Shown: one piece after another, positions 9,811 to 17,435 of the stretch
How the letters are laid out: each line of letters starts with the position of its first letter
How positions within the stretch are numbered: the first letter of the stretch is position 1
DNA from: Chryseobacterium sediminis
Lineage (GTDB): Bacteria; Bacteroidota; Bacteroidia; Flavobacteriales; Weeksellaceae
Direction of reading: 5' to 3'
Length of the DNA stretch: 64,000 nucleotides
Assembly: GCF_008386505.1 (NCBI RefSeq)
Contig: NZ_VUNZ01000002.1
Coordinates: forward strand, 248,001 to 312,000
Notes under the pieces: generated by a model
Database searches by the model: none
The model's input: only the letters and a program-made list of their open reading frames with translations
What the model was told of the DNA's origin: nothing
Translations under genes and position numbers: made by a program

Positions 9811-10242
9811 ATGGATTTTTACAACATTTTACTTAATGCCCACAAAGGTTTCGGGTATCTTGAAATTCTTTTGGTAACATTATTCATCATTGCACTTTTA
9901 GCAACCATGTTTGGTTTCAGTGGAAAAGTGAACAAATTTTTGAAGAAGACTACTCTTTTCACGATGATTTTCTTCCACGTTCAGTTTTTATTAGGAATCA
10001 TTATGTTGATCACCACTTTCAGCAAAGGATTAAACATGGGAGAAGTAATGAAAAATGCAGCATTGAGATTCCAATATGTTGAACATCCATTCTCTATGCT
10101 TATTGCAGCAGTTTTGATGACAATCGTTAACAAAAAAGTAAAATCTAATGATACTATTTCTCTTGGAGTAGTAATTATGGGATTGATTGCAGTAGGTTTA
10201 TTTGCATTCGCGTTCCCTTGGACAAGAGTCTTTGGAGCTTAA
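9811..10242 (+). CDS. Conserved four-helix membrane protein, function unknown
   Basis: A 143-residue protein starting MDFYNILLNAHKG. The reading frame is open further upstream through the terminator, but the ATG at 9811 lies 19 nt after a -7 box and is the sensible start. Four hydrophobic segments are visible (about residues 17-37, 48-68, 91-108, 115-137), with conserved-looking histidines at residue 11, in FFHVQ and in EHPFSM. The pattern resembles small cytochrome b-like or SirB-like helical bundles, but I cannot identify haem ligands with confidence. Similar proteins occur in other flavobacteria. It is probably monocistronic, between a terminator and asd. Confidence 0.7.
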   Translation: MDFYNILLNAHKGFGYLEILLVTLFIIALLATMFGFSGKVNKFLKKTTLFTMIFFHVQFLLGIIMLITTFSKGLNMGEVMKNAALRFQYVEHPFSMLIAAVLMTIVNKKVKSNDTISLGVVIMGLIAVGLFAFAFPWTRVFGA

Positions 10243-10309
10243 AAAAGATAAAGAAATTATATGTGTTATAATTTATAAATAGTTTAATCTTAAATTTTTA
10301 ATTAAATCA

Positions 10310-11302
10310 ATGAAAGTAGCTGTAGTAGGTTCAACAGGAATGGTTGGACAAGTTATGCTTAAAGTTTTGGAGGAGAGAAACTTCCCTGTAACAGAATTAA
10401 TCCCGGTAGCATCCGAAAGATCTGTAGGCAAGAAGGTGAAGTATAAACAGAAGGAATTTACCATCGTAAGCATGAAGGACGCTATAGCTGCCAAACCGGA
10501 TATTGCAATCTTCTCTGCAGGTGGTTCTACTTCTCTTGAATTTGCTCCTTTGTTTGCAGAAGCAGGAATCACAGTAATTGATAATTCTTCAGCATGGAGA
10601 ATGGACCCTGATAAAAAATTAGTAGTTCCTGAAATCAATGCTGATGTTTTGACAAAAGAAGATAAAATCATTGCAAATCCGAACTGTTCTACCATTCAAT
10701 TGGTAATGGTTCTGGGACCTTTGAACAAAAAATATGATTTAAAAAGAGTAATTGTTTCTACTTACCAGTCTGTAACAGGAACAGGGAAAGCTGCTGTAGA
10801 CCAATTAAATGGTGAAATCAGCGGCGATGATTCTGTCGCGAAAGTATATCCTTATCAGATTTTCAAAAATGCATTGCCACACTGTGATGTATTTGCTGAT
10901 GATGATTATACCAAAGAAGAAATCAAACTGATGAAGGAGCCTAAGAAAATTTTAGGAGACGATACCTTCAACCTGACAGCAACAGCAGTAAGAGTTCCGA
11001 TTCAGGGAGGACATTCTGAAAGTGTAAATATTGAATTTGAAAATGAATTTGAACTGGATGAAGTAAGAAAAATCTTATCTGAAACTCCTGGCGTAATCGT
11101 AATGGATGATGTGAAAAACAACCACTACCCGATGCCTTTATATTCGGAAGGAAAAGATGAAGTCTTCGTAGGAAGGATCAGAAGAGATCTGTCACAGCCT
11201 AAAACGCTCAACCTCTGGATTGTTGCAGACAACCTGAGGAAAGGAGCAGCAACAAACGCTGTACAAATTGCAGAATACCTTGTAGCAAACAACTTAGTAT
11301 AA
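10310..11302 (+). CDS. asd: Aspartate-semialdehyde dehydrogenase
   Basis: A 330-residue NADPH-dependent enzyme that converts beta-aspartyl phosphate to aspartate semialdehyde, the branch point to lysine/diaminopimelate, threonine and methionine. The nucleotide-binding loop VVGSTGMVGQ is at residues 5-14. The catalytic cysteine is C126 in NPNCSTIQ. PIQGGHSESV holds the late substrate-binding segment. Length is normal. It has its own terminator right after the stop. Neighbouring genes are not in the pathway, so it appears to be transcribed alone. Confidence 0.97.
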   Translation: MKVAVVGSTGMVGQVMLKVLEERNFPVTELIPVASERSVGKKVKYKQKEFTIVSMKDAIAAKPDIAIFSAGGSTSLEFAPLFAEAGITVIDNSSAWRMDPDKKLVVPEINADVLTKEDKIIANPNCSTIQLVMVLGPLNKKYDLKRVIVSTYQSVTGTGKAAVDQLNGEISGDDSVAKVYPYQIFKNALPHCDVFADDDYTKEEIKLMKEPKKILGDDTFNLTATAVRVPIQGGHSESVNIEFENEFELDEVRKILSETPGVIVMDDVKNNHYPMPLYSEGKDEVFVGRIRRDLSQPKTLNLWIVADNLRKGAATNAVQIAEYLVANNLV

Positions 11303-11315
11303 ACTAACAAAATAA

Positions 11316-11347
11316 AAAAGAGTCTCAAAATTGAGATTCTTTTTTTT
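11316..11347 (+). terminator. Rho-independent terminator after asd
   Basis: Stem AAAAAGAGTCTC / GAGATTCTTTTTT with one G-T pair, ending in eight T residues, 13 nt after the asd stop. Confidence 0.85.
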
Positions 11348-11360
11348 ATCAAACTCAAAT

Positions 11361-12356
11361 ATGAATACCCAGAAAAATGCCCACAAAGAGAAAATAGGAT
11401 TCCAAAAGCTTATCGCAATGTTTGGAATTATCCTTTTTATCGGAAAGATTATTGCCTGGAAACTCACCAATTCTGATGCTGTATTTTCTGATGCCATGGA
11501 AAGTATCGTCAATGTTATTAGTGCATTCATGGGGCTTTATTCACTCCATCTTGCCGCTAAGCCTAAAGATGAAGACCATCCATACGGCCACGGAAAAGTA
11601 GAATTTGTGACTTCCGGTATTGAAGGGGCTCTTATCGCTATTGCCGGTATTATGATTATTTATGAAGGGATTCATAGCCTTATTGTAGGAAAAACCCTGA
11701 GTAAAATAGATCTTGGGATATGGATTATTGCTGCCACTGCAATTATCAATTATTTGTTAGGATACATTTCAATAAAAAAAGGAGAAAGAGAGAATTCTCT
11801 GGTTCTTATTTCATCCGGTAAACATCTTCAGTCTGATACCATTACCACATTAGGAGTAGTTGTCAGTTTAGTGATTGTTTATTTTACTAAAATTTATTGG
11901 CTGGATTCAGCAGTAGCGTTATCATTTGGGCTTTATATCATCTTCGTAGGCTATAAAATCGTCCGTAAATCTTTAAGTGGTATTATGGATGAGCAGGATC
12001 CTGAAATATTAAATCAGGTTATTAGAATCCTTGAAGGAAACAGACAAATAGAATGGATTGATGTACATAATATGAAAATACAGCAATTCGGTTCTTCCTT
12101 ACATATTGATGCCCACATTACCCTTCCGTGGTACTATGATCTTCGTGATGCCCATAATGAGATGGAAAAGGTAATTAAACTCCTTGCTAAAAACATGAAA
12201 CGCAGTATTGAGTTCAATTTTCATATGGATGACTGTAAACCTATCTCTTGTCCGGTTTGTCAGATTAAAGACTGCCCTGTCCGCGAAAAAGATTTTATCA
12301 AACGAGTAGAATGGACTCCGGAAAATGTAACCAGTGTAGATAAACATACCGTATAA
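11361..12356 (+). CDS. Cation diffusion facilitator (CDF) family metal transporter
   Basis: A 331-residue inner-membrane divalent-metal/proton antiporter. The start is the ATG at 11361; the frame is open upstream but runs through the asd terminator. Signatures: SDAVFSDAMESIVN in the second helix, HPYGHGKVEF after it, SGKHLQSDTITTLG in a later helix (metal-site His and Asp), and a soluble C-terminal domain with IQQFGSSLHIDAHI. Metal specificity (Zn, Fe, Mn, Cd) cannot be assigned. An extra C-terminal tail carries a cysteine cluster (CKPISCPVCQIKDCP), which may bind metal. It converges on the XrtF-associated gene with only 13 nt between stops. Confidence 0.9.
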   Translation: MNTQKNAHKEKIGFQKLIAMFGIILFIGKIIAWKLTNSDAVFSDAMESIVNVISAFMGLYSLHLAAKPKDEDHPYGHGKVEFVTSGIEGALIAIAGIMIIYEGIHSLIVGKTLSKIDLGIWIIAATAIINYLLGYISIKKGERENSLVLISSGKHLQSDTITTLGVVVSLVIVYFTKIYWLDSAVALSFGLYIIFVGYKIVRKSLSGIMDEQDPEILNQVIRILEGNRQIEWIDVHNMKIQQFGSSLHIDAHITLPWYYDLRDAHNEMEKVIKLLAKNMKRSIEFNFHMDDCKPISCPVCQIKDCPVREKDFIKRVEWTPENVTSVDKHTV

Positions 12357-12369
12357 TAGAGAAATTCAC

Positions 12370-12810
12370 TTATCTGCCCTCTTTATCCATCATCTGTTTT
12401 CTATAATAAAACATCGGGACAATCAGTAGAATAATCAAAGGCTGTATCACAAACCTCCTCATATAAAAAGAAAAAAGATAGCCTACTTCAAATTTATCAT
12501 GAATACAATACAGGTAAATCGGCAGAGAGATCATAAACACGATAACCATCATTACAAGCCCTTGTAATGTCCATTGTTTGTTTTTAAAAAAACCATAAAT
12601 AATCAGACAGGAAAACAAAAGATTTAAAACAAATCTAAACAGATGTCCGCCGATCAGTTTTCCCCATTCAAATTCTGGGAATGCAATGTTTTTATTCGCT
12701 TCATGGAAGTAACCAAGGAAAGGATCATAAAAAAGAGTATCCTCCAGAACCCTTACCCCTATCAATCCGCAGATTCCTGCAATCACCAGAAGCCAGTTAA
12801 GAATTTTCAT
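12370..12810 (-). CDS. Exosortase F system-associated membrane protein
   Basis: A 146-residue protein with about four hydrophobic segments, including ILNWLLVIAGICGLIGVRVLED at the N-terminus. It overlaps the 3' end of the XrtF gene by 14 nt. The size, the RVLEDTLFYDP segment and the position directly after an XrtF exosortase match the small membrane protein that accompanies XrtF in flavobacteria. Its biochemical role is unknown; it may assist the exosortase in the inner membrane. The overlap implies translational coupling. The identification rests more on context than on a motif I can verify. Confidence 0.75.
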   Translation of the reverse strand: MKILNWLLVIAGICGLIGVRVLEDTLFYDPFLGYFHEANKNIAFPEFEWGKLIGGHLFRFVLNLLFSCLIIYGFFKNKQWTLQGLVMMVIVFMISLPIYLYCIHDKFEVGYLFSFYMRRFVIQPLIILLIVPMFYYRKQMMDKEGR

Positions 12811-13327
12811 GTTTTAACGCAAAAAATTTAATCCAGACCAGCCAAAGTACAACGACAGTTCCATAAATAATGGCAGGAAAAATAAAATCATGGAACATTT
12901 TACCGTACTCCTTATGATCTGTCATGACAATATTCAATCCTACGATTCTCAGAAGATTCATGATATACAGTATAATCAAACCTGCCCCAACAAAGACAAA
13001 GGTTTTCATTCCTTTATAAAAAGCAAAAACGAAAGAGACAAACAGAATGATAACAGAAACAGCATTGCAGCCTTCCACCATTCTCGTCTCATACCGTTGT
13101 TTTACATAAAACCAAACCTGCTCATTCTTCACATCATCATAAAGTTCCGTAGGATAACCTATACTGTTCTGCAAAGCAGCCACCTGATTGGCAATTATTC
13201 TTGAAAAAGAATCCAGCCCGGAGTCCTTACCACTATTCAGGTAGTACTGATACGCAAAAAGCAGTACCAGATAAATAATAATGAAACGCAATAAGATACC
13301 TAAAACAGGTTTAAAGTCTTTCAGCAT
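12797..13327 (-). CDS. xrtF: Exosortase family protein XrtF
   Basis: A 176-residue integral membrane protease/transpeptidase of the exosortase family, with about five hydrophobic helices. The putative catalytic triad is complete: Cys87 in MVEGCNAVSV, Arg127 in NLLRIVGLN and His146 in MFHDFIFPA. Exosortases cleave C-terminal sorting tails of exported proteins; XrtF is the short flavobacterial form, whose substrate is poorly known. No PEP-CTERM-like tail protein is seen here; the surface proteins nearby carry T9SS domains instead. It forms a two-gene unit with the downstream overlapping membrane protein. Confidence 0.88.
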   Translation of the reverse strand: MLKDFKPVLGILLRFIIIYLVLLFAYQYYLNSGKDSGLDSFSRIIANQVAALQNSIGYPTELYDDVKNEQVWFYVKQRYETRMVEGCNAVSVIILFVSFVFAFYKGMKTFVFVGAGLIILYIMNLLRIVGLNIVMTDHKEYGKMFHDFIFPAIIYGTVVVLWLVWIKFFALKHENS

Positions 13328-13550
13328 TCTGCAAAGATAAAAATTAGCCTGTAATATCCTGAATTTGAATAAAGAAACTTAAAAAACACCCACCACATCT
13401 TTCGATTATGGGACATAATGCTTAAAGATTTTCTTTAAAACACTCAGTAAAATAAATATTCAACACTTCTTTCATACCTTCATCATAATATCCTCTTCCC
13501 TTCACATTTTCACTTCTTTAAACTATAATCCCCAACTCATGTTAATTTAG

Positions 13551-13558
13551 TATATTTG
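13551..13558 (+). promoter_or_regulatory. -7 box (TATATTTG) before the sugar-kinase operon
   Basis: Exact TAnnTTTG match 10 nt before the ATG at 13569. No -33 TTG at usual spacing. The implied 5' leader is only a few nucleotides. Confidence 0.5.
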
Positions 13559-13568
13559 TTTCCATATT

Positions 13569-14594
13569 ATGACTTCTGAAAACGCAAAACGATTTTTTGA
13601 AAACCATTTAGGTAAAAAATCTTCCGAATTCGTCACATTAGCTCAAAGCGGTTCTGCGAGGGTAAATTTTCTGGCCACTGCCGGCTCTGAAAAATACATC
13701 ATCACGTACAATGAAAATATTCCTGAAAATGAAAGTTTCCTATACTATTCTGAGGTATTTTCAAATTTAAAACTCAATACACCCTCTATTCTTGCTGTTT
13801 CTGATGACAGAAAAATGTACATCCAGGAATTTTTGGGACGATACACCCTTTCGGAGGTCATTACAAAAGAACAGCAATCTGCTACTGTAAGATCTTTGGT
13901 ACAGCAGACATTGGAGAGGCTTTTCCAATTACAGATGCAGACACAGGAAAAAATTGATTTTTCAAAAACCTTTGAATATGAAAGTTATGATGAACTTCCT
14001 GTGATTCATGATCTTTATTATTTTAAAAACTTTGTGGCTGATTTTCTGGAGCTTGAATACAACAAATCAACCCTTTTAAAGGAATTCAAAAAGATTGCTT
14101 TACTCATTGAAAACATTGAGCCTAAAGGAATTATGATCCGTGATTTTCAGGCAAGAAATATTATGGTAAATGAAAAGAATGAAGTTTCTTTCATCGATTA
14201 CCAGTCTGCAATGAAAGGTCCGCTAATGTACGACGTCATTTCTTTTCTTTTTCAGGCTAAAGCCAACTTCACTGAAGACTTCAAACAGGAAATGCTGGAA
14301 TTTTATATTCAGCAGTTTGAAAATCCTGAAACAAGGATTCAACTAAAAGATGCGGTGAAGCCTATTCAGATGATGAGATTTCTTCAGGTTTTGGGAGCCT
14401 ACGGATTCCGGGGGCTGATTCAGAGAAAACAGCATTTTATGGCCAGTTTGAAAAAAGGAATTCAAAATATTACGCAATTTGCCGACTCATGGGAACAAAT
14501 GAATGATTACCCTGAACTGAAAAAGGTAATTCAGCAGCTGACATCAGACAGAGCAAAGCAAAAAATTGAGGAATTTATAAATTTAAACCATTAA
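13569..14594 (+). CDS. AmgK-like aminoglycoside-phosphotransferase-fold sugar kinase
   Basis: A 341-residue soluble kinase of the APH/choline-kinase fold. The catalytic loop is RDFQARNIMV at residues 191-200 (Asp192, Asn197; Arg replaces the usual His of HxDxxxxN), and the metal-binding Asp210 lies in FIDYQSAMKGPLMYDVISFL. That last stretch closely resembles AmgK, the anomeric MurNAc/GlcNAc kinase of peptidoglycan recycling known from Pseudomonas. The MurU-like nucleotidyltransferase two genes downstream supports this, since AmgK and MurU act in sequence. It heads the operon, 44 nt before the RapZ-C gene. Substrate is inferred; another sugar is possible. Confidence 0.8.
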   Translation: MTSENAKRFFENHLGKKSSEFVTLAQSGSARVNFLATAGSEKYIITYNENIPENESFLYYSEVFSNLKLNTPSILAVSDDRKMYIQEFLGRYTLSEVITKEQQSATVRSLVQQTLERLFQLQMQTQEKIDFSKTFEYESYDELPVIHDLYYFKNFVADFLELEYNKSTLLKEFKKIALLIENIEPKGIMIRDFQARNIMVNEKNEVSFIDYQSAMKGPLMYDVISFLFQAKANFTEDFKQEMLEFYIQQFENPETRIQLKDAVKPIQMMRFLQVLGAYGFRGLIQRKQHFMASLKKGIQNITQFADSWEQMNDYPELKKVIQQLTSDRAKQKIEEFINLNH

Positions 14595-14638
14595 GAAAAC
14601 TAAATAAGCCTTAACGGTTTAAAAAAATTAAAAAGAAT

Positions 14639-15046
14639 ATGCTACACATCGAGATACACAGTTTTTCATACAAGAAAGGAGGAATTCCTAAAGACAATTC
14701 CGGAAATGGCGGAGGCTTCGCTTTTGACTGCCGTGGAATTTTAAATCCCGGAAGAATTGAAGAATATAAAATTCAGACCGGAAATGACATTGGAGTTCAG
14801 GAATACCTGGAAACAAAAACGGAAATGCCAAAGTTTTTAGAATTGGTAAAATCCCTGGTTTCTATCAATATCGATAACTACCTTGAAAGAGGATTTGAGC
14901 ATCTGCAGATCAACTTCGGATGTACAGGCGGACAGCACAGATCAGTATACTCCGCTATAAAAATCGCTGAATTTATCCAGGAAAAATATCCTGAAGGAAC
15001 CCAGATCACCCTTCATCACGATGAACAACCACAACTCAACTCATAA
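14639..15046 (+). CDS. Stand-alone RapZ C-terminal domain protein
   Basis: A 135-residue protein that is essentially only the C-terminal domain of RapZ. It shows FAFDCRGILNPGR (residues 27-39), TGNDIGVQEYL and the signature GCTGGQHRSV (94-103). The N-terminal P-loop kinase domain of RapZ is missing; there is no room for it upstream. In E. coli the C-terminal domain binds glucosamine-6-phosphate and governs decay of the GlmZ sRNA. Here it is sandwiched between an AmgK-like kinase and a MurU-like nucleotidyltransferase, which suggests an amino-sugar sensing or partner role. Function is inferred. A palindromic repeat fills the next 108 nt. Confidence 0.85.
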   Translation: MLHIEIHSFSYKKGGIPKDNSGNGGGFAFDCRGILNPGRIEEYKIQTGNDIGVQEYLETKTEMPKFLELVKSLVSINIDNYLERGFEHLQINFGCTGGQHRSVYSAIKIAEFIQEKYPEGTQITLHHDEQPQLNS

Positions 15047-15150
15047 ATGATAAGCGATGATTGATAAATGATTAATTTACCACTGTAATTTTAATATCAT
15101 TTATTAATTGTAAAAGTTTATCATTCATCAACTATCATTTATCAATTATA
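15047..15150 (+). repeat. Intergenic palindromic repeat, family 1, copy A
   Basis: Fills the gap between the RapZ-C and nucleotidyltransferase genes. It is an imperfect inverted repeat whose arms share ATTGATAAATGAT and its reverse complement near the ends. A related copy lies at 51194-51275, with shared segments GATGATAAGCGAT-like on the left and TCAACTATCATT...TCAATTATAAAAA on the right. Both sit between co-directional genes with no coding capacity. The form suggests a REP- or MITE-like element. Confidence 0.6.
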
Positions 15151-15154
15151 AAAA

Positions 15155-15868
15155 ATGAAAGCTCTAATTTTCGCAGCAGGAAAAGGCACCAGACTTAAAC
15201 CGTTTACAGATCACCATCCGAAAGCATTAGCAAAAGTAAACGAGATTCCGCTTCTGGAAAGAAACATCACTTACCTGAAAAGTTTCGGAATAAAGGATTT
15301 TGTGATTAACATTCATCATTTTGGAGATCAGATTGTTGATTTCTTACATAAAAACGATAATTTCGGATGCAGGATTGAAATCTCTGATGAAACCAACGAA
15401 CTTCTTGAAACAGGAGGTGGCTTGATTTTTGCGAGAAAATTTCTAGATCATGGAGAAGATTTTTTAATCATGAATGCGGATATCCTCACCGACCTGGACA
15501 TCAATGCATTGGTGGAATACCACAAAAAGATAAAAGATTTTGCTACTTTAGCAGTTTCCGACAGAGAAAGCTCGAGAAAACTCCTTTTCAATGATGAAAT
15601 GGTTTTGAGAGGCTGGCTGAATGTACAGACTGGAGAACAAAGGCTGGCAGAGTTCAACAAAGGCTTTAAAGCTCTTGCTTTTAGCGGAATTCATTGTATT
15701 AATCCTACGATCTTCGGAAAAATAAAAAGAACAGGCAAATTTTCTGTTATGGAAGAATATCTGGACCTTATGCAGACCGAGCATATACACGGTTTTGTAC
15801 ACAACAGTATTCTTATCGACGTCGGAAGACCTTCATCTGTAACAGAAGCCGAAAAACATTTTAAATAA
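15155..15868 (+). CDS. MurU-like sugar-1-phosphate nucleotidyltransferase
   Basis: A 237-residue NTP-transferase. The nucleotide-binding signature AAGKGTRLKPFTDHHPKAL occupies residues 7-25, followed by NEIPLLERNI, LETGGGLIFA and MNADILTDLD (metal-binding Asp). Its short length, without a left-handed beta-helix, fits MurU, which makes UDP-MurNAc from MurNAc-1-phosphate and UTP, better than GlmU. Other short mannose- or glucose-1-phosphate nucleotidyltransferases remain possible. Downstream of an AmgK-like kinase it would complete a salvage route that bypasses de novo UDP-MurNAc synthesis. It is 8 nt from the LOG-family gene, so co-transcription is likely. Confidence 0.82.
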   Translation: MKALIFAAGKGTRLKPFTDHHPKALAKVNEIPLLERNITYLKSFGIKDFVINIHHFGDQIVDFLHKNDNFGCRIEISDETNELLETGGGLIFARKFLDHGEDFLIMNADILTDLDINALVEYHKKIKDFATLAVSDRESSRKLLFNDEMVLRGWLNVQTGEQRLAEFNKGFKALAFSGIHCINPTIFGKIKRTGKFSVMEEYLDLMQTEHIHGFVHNSILIDVGRPSSVTEAEKHFK

Positions 15869-15876
15869 ATTTTGCA

Positions 15877-16629
15877 ATGGAAATTGATGGAACTAGGGAT
15901 GAAAGTTTAGTAAATCCGGAACTTGACATTAACGAAACAAAACTACATAACAGTTTCAGACAGAAAACCTGGGACGAAACAATCGCCAAAGACAGCTGGA
16001 TGGTCTTCAAGGTCATGGCTGAATTTGTGGATGGTTATGAAAAACTGGCCAAGATTGGTCCATGTGTTTCTATATTTGGTTCTGCCCGACTGAAGCCGGA
16101 GAACAAATATTATGAAATGGCCGTAGATATTGCGGAAAAGATCACCAAAATAGGCTTCGGAATTATTACCGGTGGTGGCCCAGGTGTCATGGAAGCCGGA
16201 AACAAAGGAGCCTTCAATGCTAAAGGAAAATCTATCGGACTCAATATTGATCTTCCTTTTGAACAGCATTTTAATCCGTATATCAATAAATCCTACTCTA
16301 TGAATTTTGATTACTTTTTCGTGAGAAAAGTAATGTTTGTAAAATATTCTCAGGGGTTTGTAGTAATGCCGGGCGGTTTTGGGACATTGGATGAGCTTAC
16401 TGAAGCGATGACTCTTATTCAAACCAATAAAATAGGAAAATTTCCAATTGTTCTGGTTGGAAGTGAATTCTGGGGAGGATTGTTAGACTGGTTCAAGGCA
16501 ACTTTGTTGAAAGAAGGAATGATTGCTGAAGATGATTTGGATCTTTATCGTGTGGTAGATACCGCTGACGAGGCTGTAGCACATATTAAAGCCTTTTATG
16601 ATAAATATTCTGTGAATGTAAATTTTTAA
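15877..16629 (+). CDS. LOG-family (TIGR00730-type) Rossmann-fold nucleosidase
   Basis: A 250-residue protein of the lysine-decarboxylase-like/LOG family. The hallmark motifs are complete: GGGPGVME at residues 99-106 and PGGFGTLDE at 165-173, which bind phosphate and the ribose-5-phosphate leaving group. LOG enzymes release the base from nucleoside 5'-monophosphates, originally described for cytokinins; in bacteria the substrate may be a purine nucleotide such as AMP. The older label lysine decarboxylase is not supported. It follows the MurU-like gene by 8 nt. An unusual N-terminal extension of about 60 residues precedes the core. Confidence 0.88.
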   Translation: MEIDGTRDESLVNPELDINETKLHNSFRQKTWDETIAKDSWMVFKVMAEFVDGYEKLAKIGPCVSIFGSARLKPENKYYEMAVDIAEKITKIGFGIITGGGPGVMEAGNKGAFNAKGKSIGLNIDLPFEQHFNPYINKSYSMNFDYFFVRKVMFVKYSQGFVVMPGGFGTLDELTEAMTLIQTNKIGKFPIVLVGSEFWGGLLDWFKATLLKEGMIAEDDLDLYRVVDTADEAVAHIKAFYDKYSVNVNF

Positions 16630-16687
16630 TTGGCATATTATTTGTGACTTATAACTAACAAGTATGATTGTAAATCTATTAATTAAG

Positions 16688-17158
16688 ATGAAAAAACTTT
16701 TATATATATCAGGAATTTTAACATTTTTTGTGTTAATGAGTTTTATGTATGTAGACTTTTTCTCTTCAATGACCAAAGTGGATTATGTTGATGGAAGCAA
16801 GACATTGAAGTTTACCACAAAAATGAATACAAGCCACATCTCTGATGCAATCAAGATCAACCCCAACACGGCTGGATTTGAAGCAGAGGTAAAAAAATAT
16901 GTGAACAATAATTTTGATGTATTTGTCAATGGGGCTCCTAAAACGATAACCTTCACGGGAAGTCAGGTCAGTGGAGAAACTGTATGGGTATATTTTGAAA
17001 CCGGAGGCGTTTCAGATATCAATACCTTAAAGATTAAAAATACGATCCTTTTAAGCGCTTTTCCTAAGCAGATCAATCTGGTGAACATTGCCTACAAAGG
17101 CAGCCAGAAAACAATGAACTTTCAAAGAGGAAAAGAAGTGAATGAGGTTTCTTTTTAA
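16688..17158 (+). CDS. DUF6702-type secreted protein
   Basis: A 156-residue protein from the ATG at 16688; an ATG 24 nt upstream (16664) is possible, but the later one gives the normal signal peptide MKKLLYISGILTFFVLMSF. The mature part has the pattern of flavobacterial DUF6702 proteins: KFTTKMNTSHISDAIK, a KKYVNNNFDVFVNGAPKTITF strand region and KNTILLSAFPKQINLVNI. It is probably periplasmic or anchored at the inner membrane. No function is known for the family. It sits 58 nt after the LOG gene and ends the transcript at a strong terminator. Confidence 0.75.
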   Translation: MKKLLYISGILTFFVLMSFMYVDFFSSMTKVDYVDGSKTLKFTTKMNTSHISDAIKINPNTAGFEAEVKKYVNNNFDVFVNGAPKTITFTGSQVSGETVWVYFETGGVSDINTLKIKNTILLSAFPKQINLVNIAYKGSQKTMNFQRGKEVNEVSF

Positions 17159-17189
17159 CGTGAATTAGATTTAACCATTATAAAATGGG

Positions 17190-17226
17190 TACCCTGGAAA
17201 GTAAAACTTTTCAGGGTATTTTTTTT
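17190..17226 (+). terminator. Rho-independent terminator
   Basis: Stem TACCCTGGAAAG / CTTTTCAGGGTA (one bulge) followed by eight T residues, 31 nt after the DUF6702 stop. Confidence 0.88.
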
Positions 17227-17325
17227 CTAAATCAAAAACAAATCACGCAAAAGAGATTAATTACGTACAAATACTTAATCATCAATTTCAGCATTTACAC
17301 CGTAACAAATTCAATTTCAGCAATG

Positions 17326-17333
17326 TACATTTG
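17326..17333 (+). promoter_or_regulatory. -7 box (TACATTTG) upstream of the PixA-like gene
   Basis: Exact TAnnTTTG match, 102 nt before the ATG at 17436, implying a leader of about 95 nt. No clear -33 TTG. The rest of 17227-17435 is AT-rich with a small GTAATTAC palindrome and no other recognised feature. Confidence 0.45.
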
Positions 17334-17435
17334 TATTGTAATTACAACCACAACGTGAAGCCGTAATCACTTTAATAACGGGGCAGAATCTGAAAAGCCA
17401 AATGAGTAAGAAACACCAAACTAAAACCAAATATC

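Noticed and set aside
15047..15150. Start of a CRISPR array
   Set aside because: The repeats are inverted arms, not regularly spaced direct repeats, and there are no spacers or cas genes.
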